From NCBI RefSeq assembly GCF_014395425.1, contig NZ_CP060711.1, positions 1,488,001 to 1,552,000 on the forward strand: a DNA stretch of 64,000 nucleotides, given 5' to 3'. Every line of letters begins with the position of its first letter. Position 1 is the first letter of the stretch. Both the position numbers and the translations under genes were made by a program. Below the pieces are notes generated by a model. The model was not told the origin of the DNA. It made no database searches and saw only the letters and a list, made by a program, of their open reading frames with translations. This stretch comes from Thermomonas brevis (lineage in GTDB: Bacteria; Pseudomonadota; Gammaproteobacteria; Xanthomonadales; Xanthomonadaceae). This document shows positions 1 through 8,055 of this stretch, one piece after another.

Positions 1-1
1 G

Positions 2-1870
2 CAGAACGTGCCGGTTCCCGTTTTCGCCAACGAGGTCTTCGGGAACCTGCTCGGCCTGAACATGACGATGACTCCAGAGGTTTCCAAGCTCCAGGATCTT
101 GTAACCCTTCGCACCGAAGCCCGCCAGAAACCCCAGGATCTGTTCTTGCTGACCCGACAGCTCCTCGCCGAATACGGCGTCGCAGTGACGGTGGAGGGCA
201 AGCTGGTGCGGTTGGCGACGGGAGCGACATCCAACTCGGCGTCGCCACCCCTGATCTTCAGTGGAAATGCCCTTCCCCAGGTACCTGCATCCCACCGCCC
301 CGTCTTCCAGCTAATTGAACTGGATGTCGTGCGCAGCGGCGATGCGGCGCGCTGGCTCAGCACGATCTTCGGGCAGGACATCAAGGTGCTGGACGAATCC
401 GGCCGCAACTCGATCGTCGTCAGCGGCAAGCCCGAACAGGTTCGCCAAGCCGTCGAGGCATTGCGGGTCTTCGACCGCCCCTTGATGCGGGGCAGGCTCA
501 GCATGCGCCTGGAACCGGCATTCCTCAGCGCCGAACAGTTGTCGGATCGCTTGGTGGACGTACTGAATGTGCAAGGCTATGGCGCAAATCGAAGCGTGGG
601 CTCGCCCTCGAGCATCATCGCCCTGCCCATTGCAGCAACCAATTCCGTACTGATCTTCGCCAGCACCCAGAAAGCGCTCGACTATGCGGTGTCCTGGGCA
701 CGCGAGCTGGACAAGCCCAGCAAACAAGCCGGCGCCCAGTCTCTGTTCTATTACCAGGTGAAGAACACCAAAGCCTCCGACATCGCGAATGTCTTGTCCG
801 GTGGCCGAGTAAACTCCCCTGCCAGCGCAGACACATCTGCAGCCGGCGCTGCACCCGCGCCAACCAACCCGAACACGACGCCGCAATCATCTTCAGGCAT
901 GAAGGGCTTCTTGCAGGTGGATGAACCGCGCAATGCCTTGATCTATCAAGGCGAGCCCGCGCAATGGGAGCGGATGCTGACCCTGATCCGGCAGATGGAC
1001 AAAGCCCCGCGCCAAGTGATGATCGAAGTGACCATCGCCGAAATCACACTCAGCAACACCACTGACGTCGGCCTCAACTGGTTTGCCTTACACGGCTTCG
1101 GTCGCTTCAACGGCAAGCTTTGGTCCGGCTCCGGCGCCGGCGGCACGGAGCCGGTTGCGGTCGGCTCTGGCCTGACTTGGCTGCTGAGCGATGCCGCAGG
1201 ACAAAACCGCGCCGTACTCAAAGCGATGGCCCAGGACAGCCGCGTCAATATCCTGTCCACTCCGCGCCTGATGGTCAAAAGCGGCAGCGAAGCCTCCATG
1301 GACGTGGGCGACGAGATCCCGACCGTCTCCATGACCACGACTTCGGGCCAGCAGACCGGTGGCTCGTCCAATCTGCTCCAGTCGATCCAGTACCGAAAGA
1401 CCGGCGTTCTCCTGAAGATCAAGCCTACCGTCTACTCGGACAACAGAGTGGACATCGACCTTTCCCAGGAAGTGAGCAAGGCAAGCGACGACGCCCCCTC
1501 ACAATCCACCGCCGCGTCCGCCGCTTCGCCCACCATCAGGAATCGCGTACTCAACACGTCGCTCACCCTCAAGGATGGCGAGACGATCATCATGGGTGGC
1601 CTGATGAGCAGCGACAATAGCGACGGCAATACCGGTGTGCCCTTGGTCAAGGACATCCCCCTGCTTGGCAATCTGTTCAAGAGCAGGAAGAAGGTGACCG
1701 AAAAGAAGGAGCTTGTGCTAGTCATTGTTCCCTACATCGTCGAGAACGATGAGCATGCGGCAGCGGTCAGCCAGGCAATCATGGATCGAGCCGAATTCCT
1801 CGAACTCGAACAGTTCCCGAAACGCGCACCGGCGAATCCGGAAACGCAAACACCCCCCCCCCGTCGCTGA
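2..1870 (+). CDS. gspD: Type II secretion system secretin GspD/XpsD (5' partial)
   Basis: Outer-membrane secretin that forms the exit pore of the type II secretion system. The frame is open to the window edge, and the first visible residues (QNVPVPVFANEVFGNLLGL) lie inside the N0 domain, so the signal peptide and N0 start are missing. N1-N3-type repeats follow (roughly residues 95-335), including an Ala/Pro/Ser/Thr-rich linker near 280-300. The secretin core then runs to about residue 570, with the family signature GVPLVKDIPLLGNLF near residue 545. The last ~60 residues are Pro-rich and end in a C10 homopolymer just before the stop, so the exact C-terminus depends on the length of that run. 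A lipoprotein gene follows after 11 bases. In Xanthomonas gspD closes the xps cluster, and the same seems true here because unrelated genes come next. Identity is secure; the 5' end lies outside the window. Confidence 0.95.
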   Translation, partial: QNVPVPVFANEVFGNLLGLNMTMTPEVSKLQDLVTLRTEARQKPQDLFLLTRQLLAEYGVAVTVEGKLVRLATGATSNSASPPLIFSGNALPQVPASHRPVFQLIELDVVRSGDAARWLSTIFGQDIKVLDESGRNSIVVSGKPEQVRQAVEALRVFDRPLMRGRLSMRLEPAFLSAEQLSDRLVDVLNVQGYGANRSVGSPSSIIALPIAATNSVLIFASTQKALDYAVSWARELDKPSKQAGAQSLFYYQVKNTKASDIANVLSGGRVNSPASADTSAAGAAPAPTNPNTTPQSSSGMKGFLQVDEPRNALIYQGEPAQWERMLTLIRQMDKAPRQVMIEVTIAEITLSNTTDVGLNWFALHGFGRFNGKLWSGSGAGGTEPVAVGSGLTWLLSDAAGQNRAVLKAMAQDSRVNILSTPRLMVKSGSEASMDVGDEIPTVSMTTTSGQQTGGSSNLLQSIQYRKTGVLLKIKPTVYSDNRVDIDLSQEVSKASDDAPSQSTAASAASPTIRNRVLNTSLTLKDGETIIMGGLMSSDNSDGNTGVPLVKDIPLLGNLFKSRKKVTEKKELVLVIVPYIVENDEHAAAVSQAIMDRAEFLELEQFPKRAPANPETQTPPPRR

Positions 1871-1881
1871 TCCGAAAACCC

Positions 1882-2433
1882 ATGAACAAGAACCTCCTTG
1901 CTGCATCCTTGCTCGCCATCCTGACTCTCGCTGGCTGCGCACGCCGGGAAGAGCCGGAACCCCAAACGCCCCCGCAGGCTGCCGCTCCCGTCTCCGAGGC
2001 GGAGGTGGAAAAACTGGTGCCGAAGGCCACCATCGCACCAGTGAACGTACAGATCATGCTGTCACCCAAGGCGCAAACGCTGCTCGCATCAAAGTCGGAA
2101 AAAGTGATGGTCCTCGCGACCTATGCAGGCGACCCTCGCGCCACGGAACAGGCTCAGAAGATGGCCGACCCGCAGTCCGGCATGATCAAGCTGGGCGAAA
2201 ACAAGCAGACCCTGGACGGCGCCGGCTCGGTGGTATTTCAGGACGATGTGATCGACAAAACCCGCCTGGATTCCATCGTCGGCGAAGTGCAGCTGACCAT
2301 CAATGTCACCTCAGCCAAGGCCGCAGCGTCGGAAAATCTCTTGGCCTGTCCGTTCTATTGGAAGACCTTGGCGGAAGCGAGCAAGGAGCACATCCAGATC
2401 GCCTGTACGACCTTTGCCGAAGTCAAGGAATGA
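1882..2433 (+). CDS. Lipoprotein of unknown function downstream of gspD
   Basis: A 183-residue protein with an N-terminal signal ending in a lipobox (LAGC, Cys about residue 19), so it should be lipidated and periplasm-facing. A Pro/Glu-rich linker follows the Cys. The rest (about residues 60-180) is a mixed domain with two Cys near the end (LLACPFYW, IACTTF) that could form a disulfide. It starts 11 bases after the secretin stop and is followed at once by a strong terminator, so it is probably the last gene of the type II secretion transcript. A secretin-assisting or pilotin-like role is possible from position alone; the sequence shows no recognised pilotin motif. Confidence 0.8.
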   Translation: MNKNLLAASLLAILTLAGCARREEPEPQTPPQAAAPVSEAEVEKLVPKATIAPVNVQIMLSPKAQTLLASKSEKVMVLATYAGDPRATEQAQKMADPQSGMIKLGENKQTLDGAGSVVFQDDVIDKTRLDSIVGEVQLTINVTSAKAAASENLLACPFYWKTLAEASKEHIQIACTTFAEVKE

Positions 2434-2468
2434 TGTCCCTTGTCGGCATGAATTGCTGATCTGAAAAT

Positions 2469-2495
2469 GAAGGGGCGCAAGCCCCTTCGTTTTTT
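2469..2495 (+). terminator. Rho-independent terminator after the gspD-lipoprotein unit
   Basis: A perfect 8-bp stem (GAAGGGGC / GCCCCTTC) with a GCAA tetraloop is followed by GTTTTTT. It lies 36 bases after the lipoprotein stop and 23 bases before the end of the convergent CBS-domain gene, so it closes the secretion transcript. Confidence 0.9.
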
Positions 2496-2517
2496 GGGCG
2501 ACCCCCTCTCAGATGGG

Positions 2518-2973
2518 TTAACCCATTCTCCGTCGCAAGTAATTCAGCAAGTCAATCCGGGTAATCAGGCCGAGGAAGCTTTGGCCATCCATCACGATCG
2601 CCACATGCCCTCGGTCGAACACCGGCAGCAGCGCTTCGATCGGGGCATGCACGTCCACCTTGTCGAGGCGGGCGACCATCGCGGCGGAGACGGGGTCGGC
2701 GAAGCGGGCTTCGTCGCCGTAGACGTGCAGCAGCACGTCGGATTCGTCGAGCATGCCGACGATGCGCTCGCCGTCCATGACCGGCAGCTGGCTGATGTCG
2801 TGTTCGCGCATGCGCTGCCAGGCGGTGTTCAGCGACTCGGCCGGCGCCACGATGACGGTATCGCGGTCGGCGAACGGGCGTGGGATCAGGTCGCGCAGGT
2901 CGCCGTGGGAGGAAGCGGCATCGGCTTGCATGGAGGGCGTCTCGGAGGGGCGTTGTTCATCGGCTGCGTCCAT
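2518..2973 (-). CDS. Stand-alone CBS-domain pair, similar to the C-terminus of cystathionine beta-synthase
   Basis: A 151-residue protein made almost entirely of two CBS motifs (about residues 27-85 and 90-150), the adenosyl-ligand-binding regulatory pair. The ending FLGLITRIDLLNYLRRRMG and the opening LRDLIPRPFADRDTVIV resemble the regulatory tail of PLP-dependent cystathionine beta-synthase rather than IMPDH or transporter CBS pairs. No catalytic PLP domain is encoded upstream: an in-frame TAA lies about 20 bases before the chosen ATG. It is therefore either a free regulatory module or the remnant of a full-length enzyme. It is convergent with the gspD unit. Confidence is high for the fold and low for the cellular role. 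Confidence 0.75.
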   Translation of the reverse strand: MDAADEQRPSETPSMQADAASSHGDLRDLIPRPFADRDTVIVAPAESLNTAWQRMREHDISQLPVMDGERIVGMLDESDVLLHVYGDEARFADPVSAAMVARLDKVDVHAPIEALLPVFDRGHVAIVMDGQSFLGLITRIDLLNYLRRRMG

Positions 2974-3108
2974 TGCCGCCGACGCGCAAGTTTACCATTC
3001 GCCCCCGCCCGCCCCCGCCGGCGGCGCCAGCCGGAATGCCTTCTGAACGAAAACGACGCGGGCGGTGCAGCAAGTCGCCACCGCCGCCCGCGCGACCGGG
3101 CCTGCGCC

Positions 3109-3324
3109 TCAGTTGGCGCGTTCGTACATCTGCAGCAGGCGCTGCTTGGCGGCGAGTTTCTCGCGCTTCATCTGGCCCAGGGTGGTGTCGTCGATCGGCA
3201 GCACGCCGAGCTCGGCATCCAGTACCTGCTTGTCGAGTTCCTTGTGGCGGAAGTACAGCTGCCTGAACTCGCTGTTCGCCTTCATCATCGCGTCGAGTTC
3301 AGCCTGGGGTTGCCCTTCGAACAT
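3109..3324 (-). CDS. DUF465 (YdcH-like) small coiled-coil protein
   Basis: A 71-residue protein starting MFEGQPQAELDAMMK. It has the charged helical hairpin of the YdcH/DUF465 family (FRQLYFRHKELDKQV ... MKREKLAAKQRLLQM). The ATG is chosen because a strong Shine-Dalgarno sequence (CAGGAGG) sits a few bases upstream; the reading frame stays open further upstream but with low-complexity, Pro/Arg-rich content. Family members are small cytoplasmic proteins of unknown function, common in Proteobacteria. Confidence 0.85.
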   Translation of the reverse strand: MFEGQPQAELDAMMKANSEFRQLYFRHKELDKQVLDAELGVLPIDDTTLGQMKREKLAAKQRLLQMYERAN

Positions 3325-3754
3325 GGAGACCTCCTGATCGGCAAGGCGCCGGCCTCGCCTGCGGTGCGGCCGGCACGGGGGATGGCAGCGGAGCTGCCGG
3401 GATGACGCGGCCGGGCCTCGGCCCGGTTGCGCAAAGGGGAAGCGCCGCGCGGGCGGCGGAAACGAAAACGCCCCGGCACGGTCGGGCACGGGGCGTTTCG
3501 GGGTTGCAGGATCGACCGGTCAGGATTGCGGCATTCGCCACCCGGCCGCCCCCGCCGCGTTTGCGGCTTGCGGCGGCGATCTCCGGGTTGTCGAACGGAT
3601 CAATCATCGGCCGGTCTCCGGCCGGAGGATTGCGGGAAATCGCAATCTCCGGGTATCCGACCCTACGCCTGCCAAAACGGCTTGGCAAGTGCGCCCGATG
3701 AACGGCGGGATGCGCCGGCGAAGCCGCCAAAACCGCACCCAAACGGATGATTTT
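3325..3754. other. 430-bp gap with hairpins, no convincing gene
   Basis: No frame here has a credible start, ribosome site and composition. The stretch holds a terminator-like hairpin (annotated separately), a GGCCGG/CCGGCC stem-loop near 3609 and a GATTGCG/CGCAATC stem-loop near 3629. The word ATCTCCGGGT occurs twice (near 3580 and 3645). It looks like the untranslated tail of the OmpA-like gene plus the promoter region of the DUF465 gene. Confidence 0.5.
3461..3498 (-). terminator. Terminator-like hairpin downstream of the OmpA-like gene
   Basis: A 10-bp stem (AAACGCCCCG / CGGGGCGTTT) with a 13-base loop. On the minus strand it is followed by TTTTCGTTT. It lies about 260 bases beyond the stop of the OmpA-like gene on the same strand and upstream of the DUF465 gene, so it probably separates the two transcripts. 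Confidence 0.6.
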
Positions 3755-5017
3755 TCAGGGTTTTCCGGCGACGACGATCTCGACCCGGCGGTTCTTCGCG
3801 CGACCTGCCGCGGAGCCGTTGTCCGCCACCGGCTCCGCCGCGCCGCGGCCCTGCGCGGTCACCCGCGCGCGGGGCAGACCGGCCGCGACCAGGCCGGCGC
3901 GCACCTGCTGCGCGCGCTTTTCGGACAGCGTCTGGTTGGTGGCGGCATCGCCTTGGCTGTCGCTGTGGCCGACCACCTGCACCGCGCCGCCCGGCAGCGC
4001 GGCCAGGTAGATGCCCAGCGCCTTGATGCTGGCCGAGGCGGCTTTCGTGAGCTGGGCCTGCCCGGAGGCGAAGGCGTCGCCGGCCAGGGTGAACACCTCG
4101 CCGTTCGCGTCGCGCCGCACCGGCGGCAGCTTCGCACCTGCGACCAGTTCCGCCTCCTTGCGCGCCAGCGCCGCTTCCTTCTCGCGCGCGGCGTCCACCT
4201 TGCCCTGCTGCTCGGCCTGCGCGCCGTCTAGCACCAGCTCGACCTGTTCCGCCTGCGCACGCAGGCGTGCGGCTTCCTCGGCCTGGATCTGGGTCTGGAT
4301 GCGCAGTTGCTCGGCTTCGGCGCGGGCGCGCTCTGCTTCGCGGCGGCTGGCTTCGACCAGCAGTTCGCTGCGCTCGCGCTCCAGCCTGTCGATCTCGCGG
4401 CGCGCGGCCTCGATCCGCGCCGCCTGTTCGGCGATGCCGACCCGTCGCTCGGCGCGCGCCAGCGCCGCCGGCAGGTTGCGGCGCGGCGTGCCCGGCAGCG
4501 CCGCCAGCGCCTGCCGCGCCTGCAGGCGTTCGTACTGCGCGAACTGGCCCAGGCGGGCATCGGCGTCCAGCTGCTGCAGGCGCTGTTCGACCGGGCCGGC
4601 CGGGGCCGGGATGTCGAGCGGGTCGTCCGCGACAGGCATGTCGTCGATCCGCAGGCGCGCGCGCAGCTCGGCGATCTCCGCCTGCTTCTGCAGGTATTCG
4701 GCGCGGGTGCGTGCGGCGCCGCTGCGCACCCGCGCCAGGTCGGCATCGGCGGCGGCGGCCAGCGCGGCGTCGCGGGCGTCGTCGTCGCGGCCGCGCGCCA
4801 TCGCCGCCTGCGCGCGCTGCAGCGCGTCGCGGGCGCTAGCCAGCGCGTCCGGCGCGTACTGGTCGGCATCGGCGGACTCGGCGCGCGTCACCGCCTGCCG
4901 CGCCGCGTCCAGCTCGGCGGTGGGCGGCGGCAGGCTGGCGCAACCGGCGGCGAACAGCGCGCCGCAGAGGACCGGGGCATACAGGGCGGTGCGGAAGTGT
5001 GCGAAGCTTTGGCGCAT
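3755..5017 (-). CDS. OmpA-family lipoprotein with DUF4398-like N-terminus
   Basis: A 420-residue envelope protein. The N-terminus MRQSFAHFRTALYAPVL leads into a lipobox (FAAGC), predicting an outer-membrane lipoprotein. Residues about 30-110 are an Ala-rich helical DUF4398-like region (ELDAARQAVTRAESADADQY). A long charged coiled coil rich in Arg/Glu/Ala follows (about 120-300). The C-terminal ~115 residues are an OmpA-like peptidoglycan-binding domain (VQVVGHSDSQGD, NQTLSEKRAQQVRAGL, GAAEPVADN, KNRRVEI). It should link the outer membrane to peptidoglycan. The start is placed at the ATG before the signal sequence; the frame is open further upstream into the region shared with pilU. It is divergent from pilU, 91 bases apart. 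Confidence 0.88.
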   Translation of the reverse strand: MRQSFAHFRTALYAPVLCGALFAAGCASLPPPTAELDAARQAVTRAESADADQYAPDALASARDALQRAQAAMARGRDDDARDAALAAAADADLARVRSGAARTRAEYLQKQAEIAELRARLRIDDMPVADDPLDIPAPAGPVEQRLQQLDADARLGQFAQYERLQARQALAALPGTPRRNLPAALARAERRVGIAEQAARIEAARREIDRLERERSELLVEASRREAERARAEAEQLRIQTQIQAEEAARLRAQAEQVELVLDGAQAEQQGKVDAAREKEAALARKEAELVAGAKLPPVRRDANGEVFTLAGDAFASGQAQLTKAASASIKALGIYLAALPGGAVQVVGHSDSQGDAATNQTLSEKRAQQVRAGLVAAGLPRARVTAQGRGAAEPVADNGSAAGRAKNRRVEIVVAGKP

Positions 5018-5108
5018 GGGAGGTCGCGGCTCGTCGGTACGTCGCGGCCATTGTGGGAAGCCGCCGCCGACGATGCAAACGCCGGCGCGCGCAGCAAGGG
5101 GAACCAGG

Positions 5109-6215
5109 ATGGATATCGGCCATTTCTTCAAGCTGATGGCGGAAAAGGACGCGTCGGACATGTTCCTGTCCACCGGCGCGCCGGTGAACGTGAAGATCGA
5201 GGGCATGCTGCAGCCGATGAGCGATGCGCCGCTGACCGCCGGCGAGTGCAAGGACATCGCCTACGGGCTGATGGACGCGGCGCAGATCGCCGAGTTCGAG
5301 CGCGAGAAGGAGCTGAACATGGCGATCTCGGTGCCGGGCTGCGGCCGGTTCCGCGTCAACGTGTTCCAGCAGCGCGGCGAAGTGGGGATGGTGATCCGCA
5401 CCATCCGCAGCATCATCCCCAGCATCGAGGAGCTGCAGCTGCCGCTGGTGCTGAAGGACATCATCATGGCGCCGCGCGGACTGGTGCTGATCGTCGGTTC
5501 CACCGGCTCCGGCAAGTCGACCACGCTGGCGTCGATGATCGACCACCGCAACACCACCACCACCGGCCACATCCTCACCATCGAGGATCCGATCGAATAC
5601 CTGCACCGGCACAAGCTGTCGGTGGTCAACCAGCGCGAGGTCGGGCTGGACACGCACAGCTTCCACGCCGCGCTGAAGAACGCGATGCGCGAGGCGCCGG
5701 ACGTGATCCTGATCGGCGAGATCCGCGATGCCGAGACGATGGAGGCGGCGATCGCCTTCGCCGAGACCGGCCACATCTGCCTGGCCACGCTGCATTCCAA
5801 CAACGCCGACCAGACCATCGAGCGCATCCTCAATTTCTTCCCCGAGGGTGCGCACAAGAACGTGCTGATGAATCTCGCCCTGAACCTGAAGGCGGTGGTC
5901 AGCCAGCGCCTGGTGCTGGGCGTGGACGGCCGCCGCATGCCGGCGACCGAAGTGCTGATCAACACGCCGCTGATCCGCGACCTGCTGCGCCGCGGCCAGG
6001 TGCACGAGATCAAGGCGGCGATGGAGGAATCGCTGCAGGACGGCATGCAGAGCTTCGACCAGTGCCTGTTCCGCCTGCACAAGGAAGGCCGGATCGAGCT
6101 GGAGGAGGCGCTGAAGGCGGCCGATTCGCGCGACGGCCTGGCGCTCAAGTTCCGCCTGTCGGAAGGCGCCAGCAGCGAGCACGACCCCTACGCGGACGTG
6201 TTCGCGACGCAGTAA
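5109..6215 (+). CDS. pilU: Type IV pilus retraction ATPase PilU
   Basis: A 368-residue hexameric ATPase that assists PilT in pilus retraction on the cytoplasmic side of the inner membrane. It shows a Walker A (GSTGSGKST, about residues 130-138), an Asp box (TIEDPIEY, about 157), a Walker B (DVILIGEIRD, about 197) and a His box (TGHICLATLHSNNA, about 218). The start MDIGHFFKLMAEKDASDMF is characteristic of PilU, and the length fits PilU, which is slightly longer than PilT. The long open frame upstream is antisense to the OmpA-like gene and not part of this gene. pilT is not next to it in this window. Confidence 0.93.
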   Translation: MDIGHFFKLMAEKDASDMFLSTGAPVNVKIEGMLQPMSDAPLTAGECKDIAYGLMDAAQIAEFEREKELNMAISVPGCGRFRVNVFQQRGEVGMVIRTIRSIIPSIEELQLPLVLKDIIMAPRGLVLIVGSTGSGKSTTLASMIDHRNTTTTGHILTIEDPIEYLHRHKLSVVNQREVGLDTHSFHAALKNAMREAPDVILIGEIRDAETMEAAIAFAETGHICLATLHSNNADQTIERILNFFPEGAHKNVLMNLALNLKAVVSQRLVLGVDGRRMPATEVLINTPLIRDLLRRGQVHEIKAAMEESLQDGMQSFDQCLFRLHKEGRIELEEALKAADSRDGLALKFRLSEGASSEHDPYADVFATQ

Positions 6216-6239
6216 CGGCACGCGCCGGGCGCGCCGCGC

Positions 6240-6905
6240 TCAGTTCGCGGCGGGCGCGTCCGGCTGGTTTTCCGGGCGCGCGGCGTCGAAGGCCGGCAGC
6301 GCGAGGCAGGCCGCCTCGATCCGCTGCAACGTGGGATACGCCGCCATGTCCACGCCGAACCGGCGCGCGTTGTAGATCTGCGGGATCAGGCAGCAGTCGG
6401 CCAGCGTCGGCGCTTCGCCCTCGCAGAAGTCGCCGGTGGACGGATGCCCGGCCAGCAGCGCCTCGGCGGCGCGGAAGCCGTCCTCGATCCAGTGCTTCAC
6501 CCACGCATCGCGCTCGGGCGGCGGCACGTTCCACTCGCGCTCGAAGTACTGCAGCACGCGCAGGTTGTTGAGCGGATGCACGTCGCAGGCGACCAGCAGC
6601 GCCAGCGCGCGCACCCGCTGGCGCGCGCGCGCGGTGGCCGGCAGCAGCGGCGGCTCGGGCCACACTTCGTCCAGGTATTCGAGGATCGCCAGCGATTGCC
6701 CCATCCGCCGCTGGCCGTGGCCGAGCGTGGGGATCAGCTCCTGCGGATTGAGCTGGCGGTAGGCGTCCGTGTGCTGCTGCCCACCGTCCTGCACCAGGTG
6801 CACCGGCACGATCTCGTAGGCCAGCCCCTTCAGGTTCAGGCCGATGCGCACGCGGTAGGCCGCGCTGGAGCGCCAATAGGAATACAGCTGCAGCGGTTCG
6901 CTCAT
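6240..6905 (-). CDS. maiA: Maleylacetoacetate isomerase (zeta-class glutathione transferase)
   Basis: A 221-residue enzyme that converts maleylacetoacetate to fumarylacetoacetate using glutathione, the penultimate step of tyrosine/homogentisate degradation. The N-terminal thioredoxin-like half has the zeta-class active-site motif YWRSSAAYRVRIGLNLKG, and the helical GST C-domain follows (HPLNNLRVLQYF, TLADCCLIPQIYNARRFGVD). The ATG is preferred over a GTG nine bases upstream because AAGGTGG lies at normal spacing before it. It lies just downstream of the fumarylacetoacetase gene on the same strand (73 bases), so the two are probably co-transcribed from the palindrome-bearing promoter in front of fah. 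Confidence 0.93.
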   Translation of the reverse strand: MSEPLQLYSYWRSSAAYRVRIGLNLKGLAYEIVPVHLVQDGGQQHTDAYRQLNPQELIPTLGHGQRRMGQSLAILEYLDEVWPEPPLLPATARARQRVRALALLVACDVHPLNNLRVLQYFEREWNVPPPERDAWVKHWIEDGFRAAEALLAGHPSTGDFCEGEAPTLADCCLIPQIYNARRFGVDMAAYPTLQRIEAACLALPAFDAARPENQPDAPAAN

Positions 6906-6978
6906 GAGGGCCACCTTAGCGCGCCGCGCGGGCGGCGCGAAAACCGTTGGCGATGCCGGTTCGACCGCCCGGTCCGGC

Positions 6979-7968
6979 TCAGAGCGCGGGCTGGCGTTCG
7001 ATGCGCTGTTCGATGGCGCCGAAGACGCTGCGGCCGTCGCGGTCCAGCACCTCGATGCGCACGGTGTCGCCGAACGACATGAACGGCGTGCTCGGCTTGC
7101 CGTCGCGCAGGGTTTCCACGGTGCGCCGCTCGGCGAAACAGGACGCGCCCAGCGCGGTGTCCTCGTTCGCCACGGTGCCGGAACCGACGATGGTGCCGGC
7201 CGACAGCGGCCGGGTCTTGGCCGCGTGCGCCACCAGCTGGGCGAAGTCGAACTGCATGTCCACGCCCGCCTCCGGCGCGCCGAACCACTCGCCGTTGATG
7301 TGGGTGAGCATCGGCAGGTGCACCTTGCTGCCCTGCCAGGCCTCGCCCAGTTCGTCGGGCGTGACGAACACCGGGCCGAGCGCGCTGCGCGGCTTGGACT
7401 GCAGGAAGCCGAAGCCTTTGGCGAGCTCCGGCGGGATCAGATTGCGCAGCGAAACGTCGTTAATGATGCCGACCAGCTGGATGTGGCCGGCGGCCTGCTC
7501 CCTTGTTACCGCCATCGGCACGTCGTCGGTGACGATGACGATCTCGGCTTCGAGGTCAATGCCGTAGTCCTCGCTGACCACCTTCACCGGGTCGCGCGGG
7601 CCGAGAAAGCCGGCGCTGACCGCCTGGTACATCAGTGGATCGACGTAGAAACTCTCCGGCACCTGCGCGCCACGCGCGCGGCGCACGCGCTCGACGTGCG
7701 GCAGGTAGGCGCTGCCGTCGACGAATTCGTAGGCGCGCGGCAGCGGCGCGGCCAGCGCCTGCGCGTCGAGGTCGAACGCGCCCTCGGCAGCGCCGGCGTT
7801 CAACGCCTCATACAGCGCGTTCAGGCGCGGCGCGGCGTTCTCCCAGTCCTCCAGCGCCTGCTGCAGAGTCAGGGCGATGCCGGCGGCCCGTACGGCTTTC
7901 GCGAGGTCGCGCGATACCACGATCAGGGTGCCGTCGCGCCCGCCTTCCTTGAGAGAACCCAGCTTCAT
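6979..7968 (-). CDS. fahA: Fumarylacetoacetase-family hydrolase
   Basis: A 329-residue member of the fumarylacetoacetate hydrolase family, the last step of tyrosine catabolism (fumarylacetoacetate to fumarate and acetoacetate). Metal-binding acidic residues are visible in YGIDLEAEIVIV and INDVSLRNLIPPEL, and the C-domain carries GTIVGSGTVANED and FMSFGDTVRIEV. Its length matches the short FahA form of Xanthomonadaceae. It precedes maiA on the same strand. A 14-bp palindrome lies 28-41 bases before its ATG and is nearly identical to the one in front of hppD, which implies shared control with the hppD/hmgA locus about 27 kb away. Confidence 0.92.
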   Translation of the reverse strand: MKLGSLKEGGRDGTLIVVSRDLAKAVRAAGIALTLQQALEDWENAAPRLNALYEALNAGAAEGAFDLDAQALAAPLPRAYEFVDGSAYLPHVERVRRARGAQVPESFYVDPLMYQAVSAGFLGPRDPVKVVSEDYGIDLEAEIVIVTDDVPMAVTREQAAGHIQLVGIINDVSLRNLIPPELAKGFGFLQSKPRSALGPVFVTPDELGEAWQGSKVHLPMLTHINGEWFGAPEAGVDMQFDFAQLVAHAAKTRPLSAGTIVGSGTVANEDTALGASCFAERRTVETLRDGKPSTPFMSFGDTVRIEVLDRDGRSVFGAIEQRIERQPAL

Positions 7969-7995
7969 CGTGACCTCGTTGCGTCGATTTTATTT

Positions 7996-8009
7996 GTTGC
8001 AATTGTAAC
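7996..8009. promoter_or_regulatory. Palindromic operator upstream of fah-maiA (tyrosine regulon)
   Basis: GTTGCAATTGTAAC differs at one base from the perfect palindrome GTTGCAATTGCAAC in the hppD/MarR intergenic region. It sits in an AT-rich patch 28-41 bases upstream of the fah start. Binding by the MarR regulator next to hppD is an inference from the shared sequence and pathway. Confidence 0.65.
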
Positions 8010-8055
8010 GATCATCGCGGCCTGCATGCACGTCCGTCGCAAACGTCCGCGCCGC

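Noticed and set aside
3496..3606. Possible small protein beginning MIDPFDNPEIAAASRKRG on the minus strand
   Set aside because: The frame has no stop before running through the terminator-like hairpin into the DUF465 region, so a real gene end is missing.
4307..6571. A 754-codon plus-strand open frame across the ompA-like and pilU genes
   Set aside because: It runs antisense to one gene and out of frame with pilU, is rich in Arg/Ala/Gly/Pro, and shows no domain; it is a by-product of very high GC.
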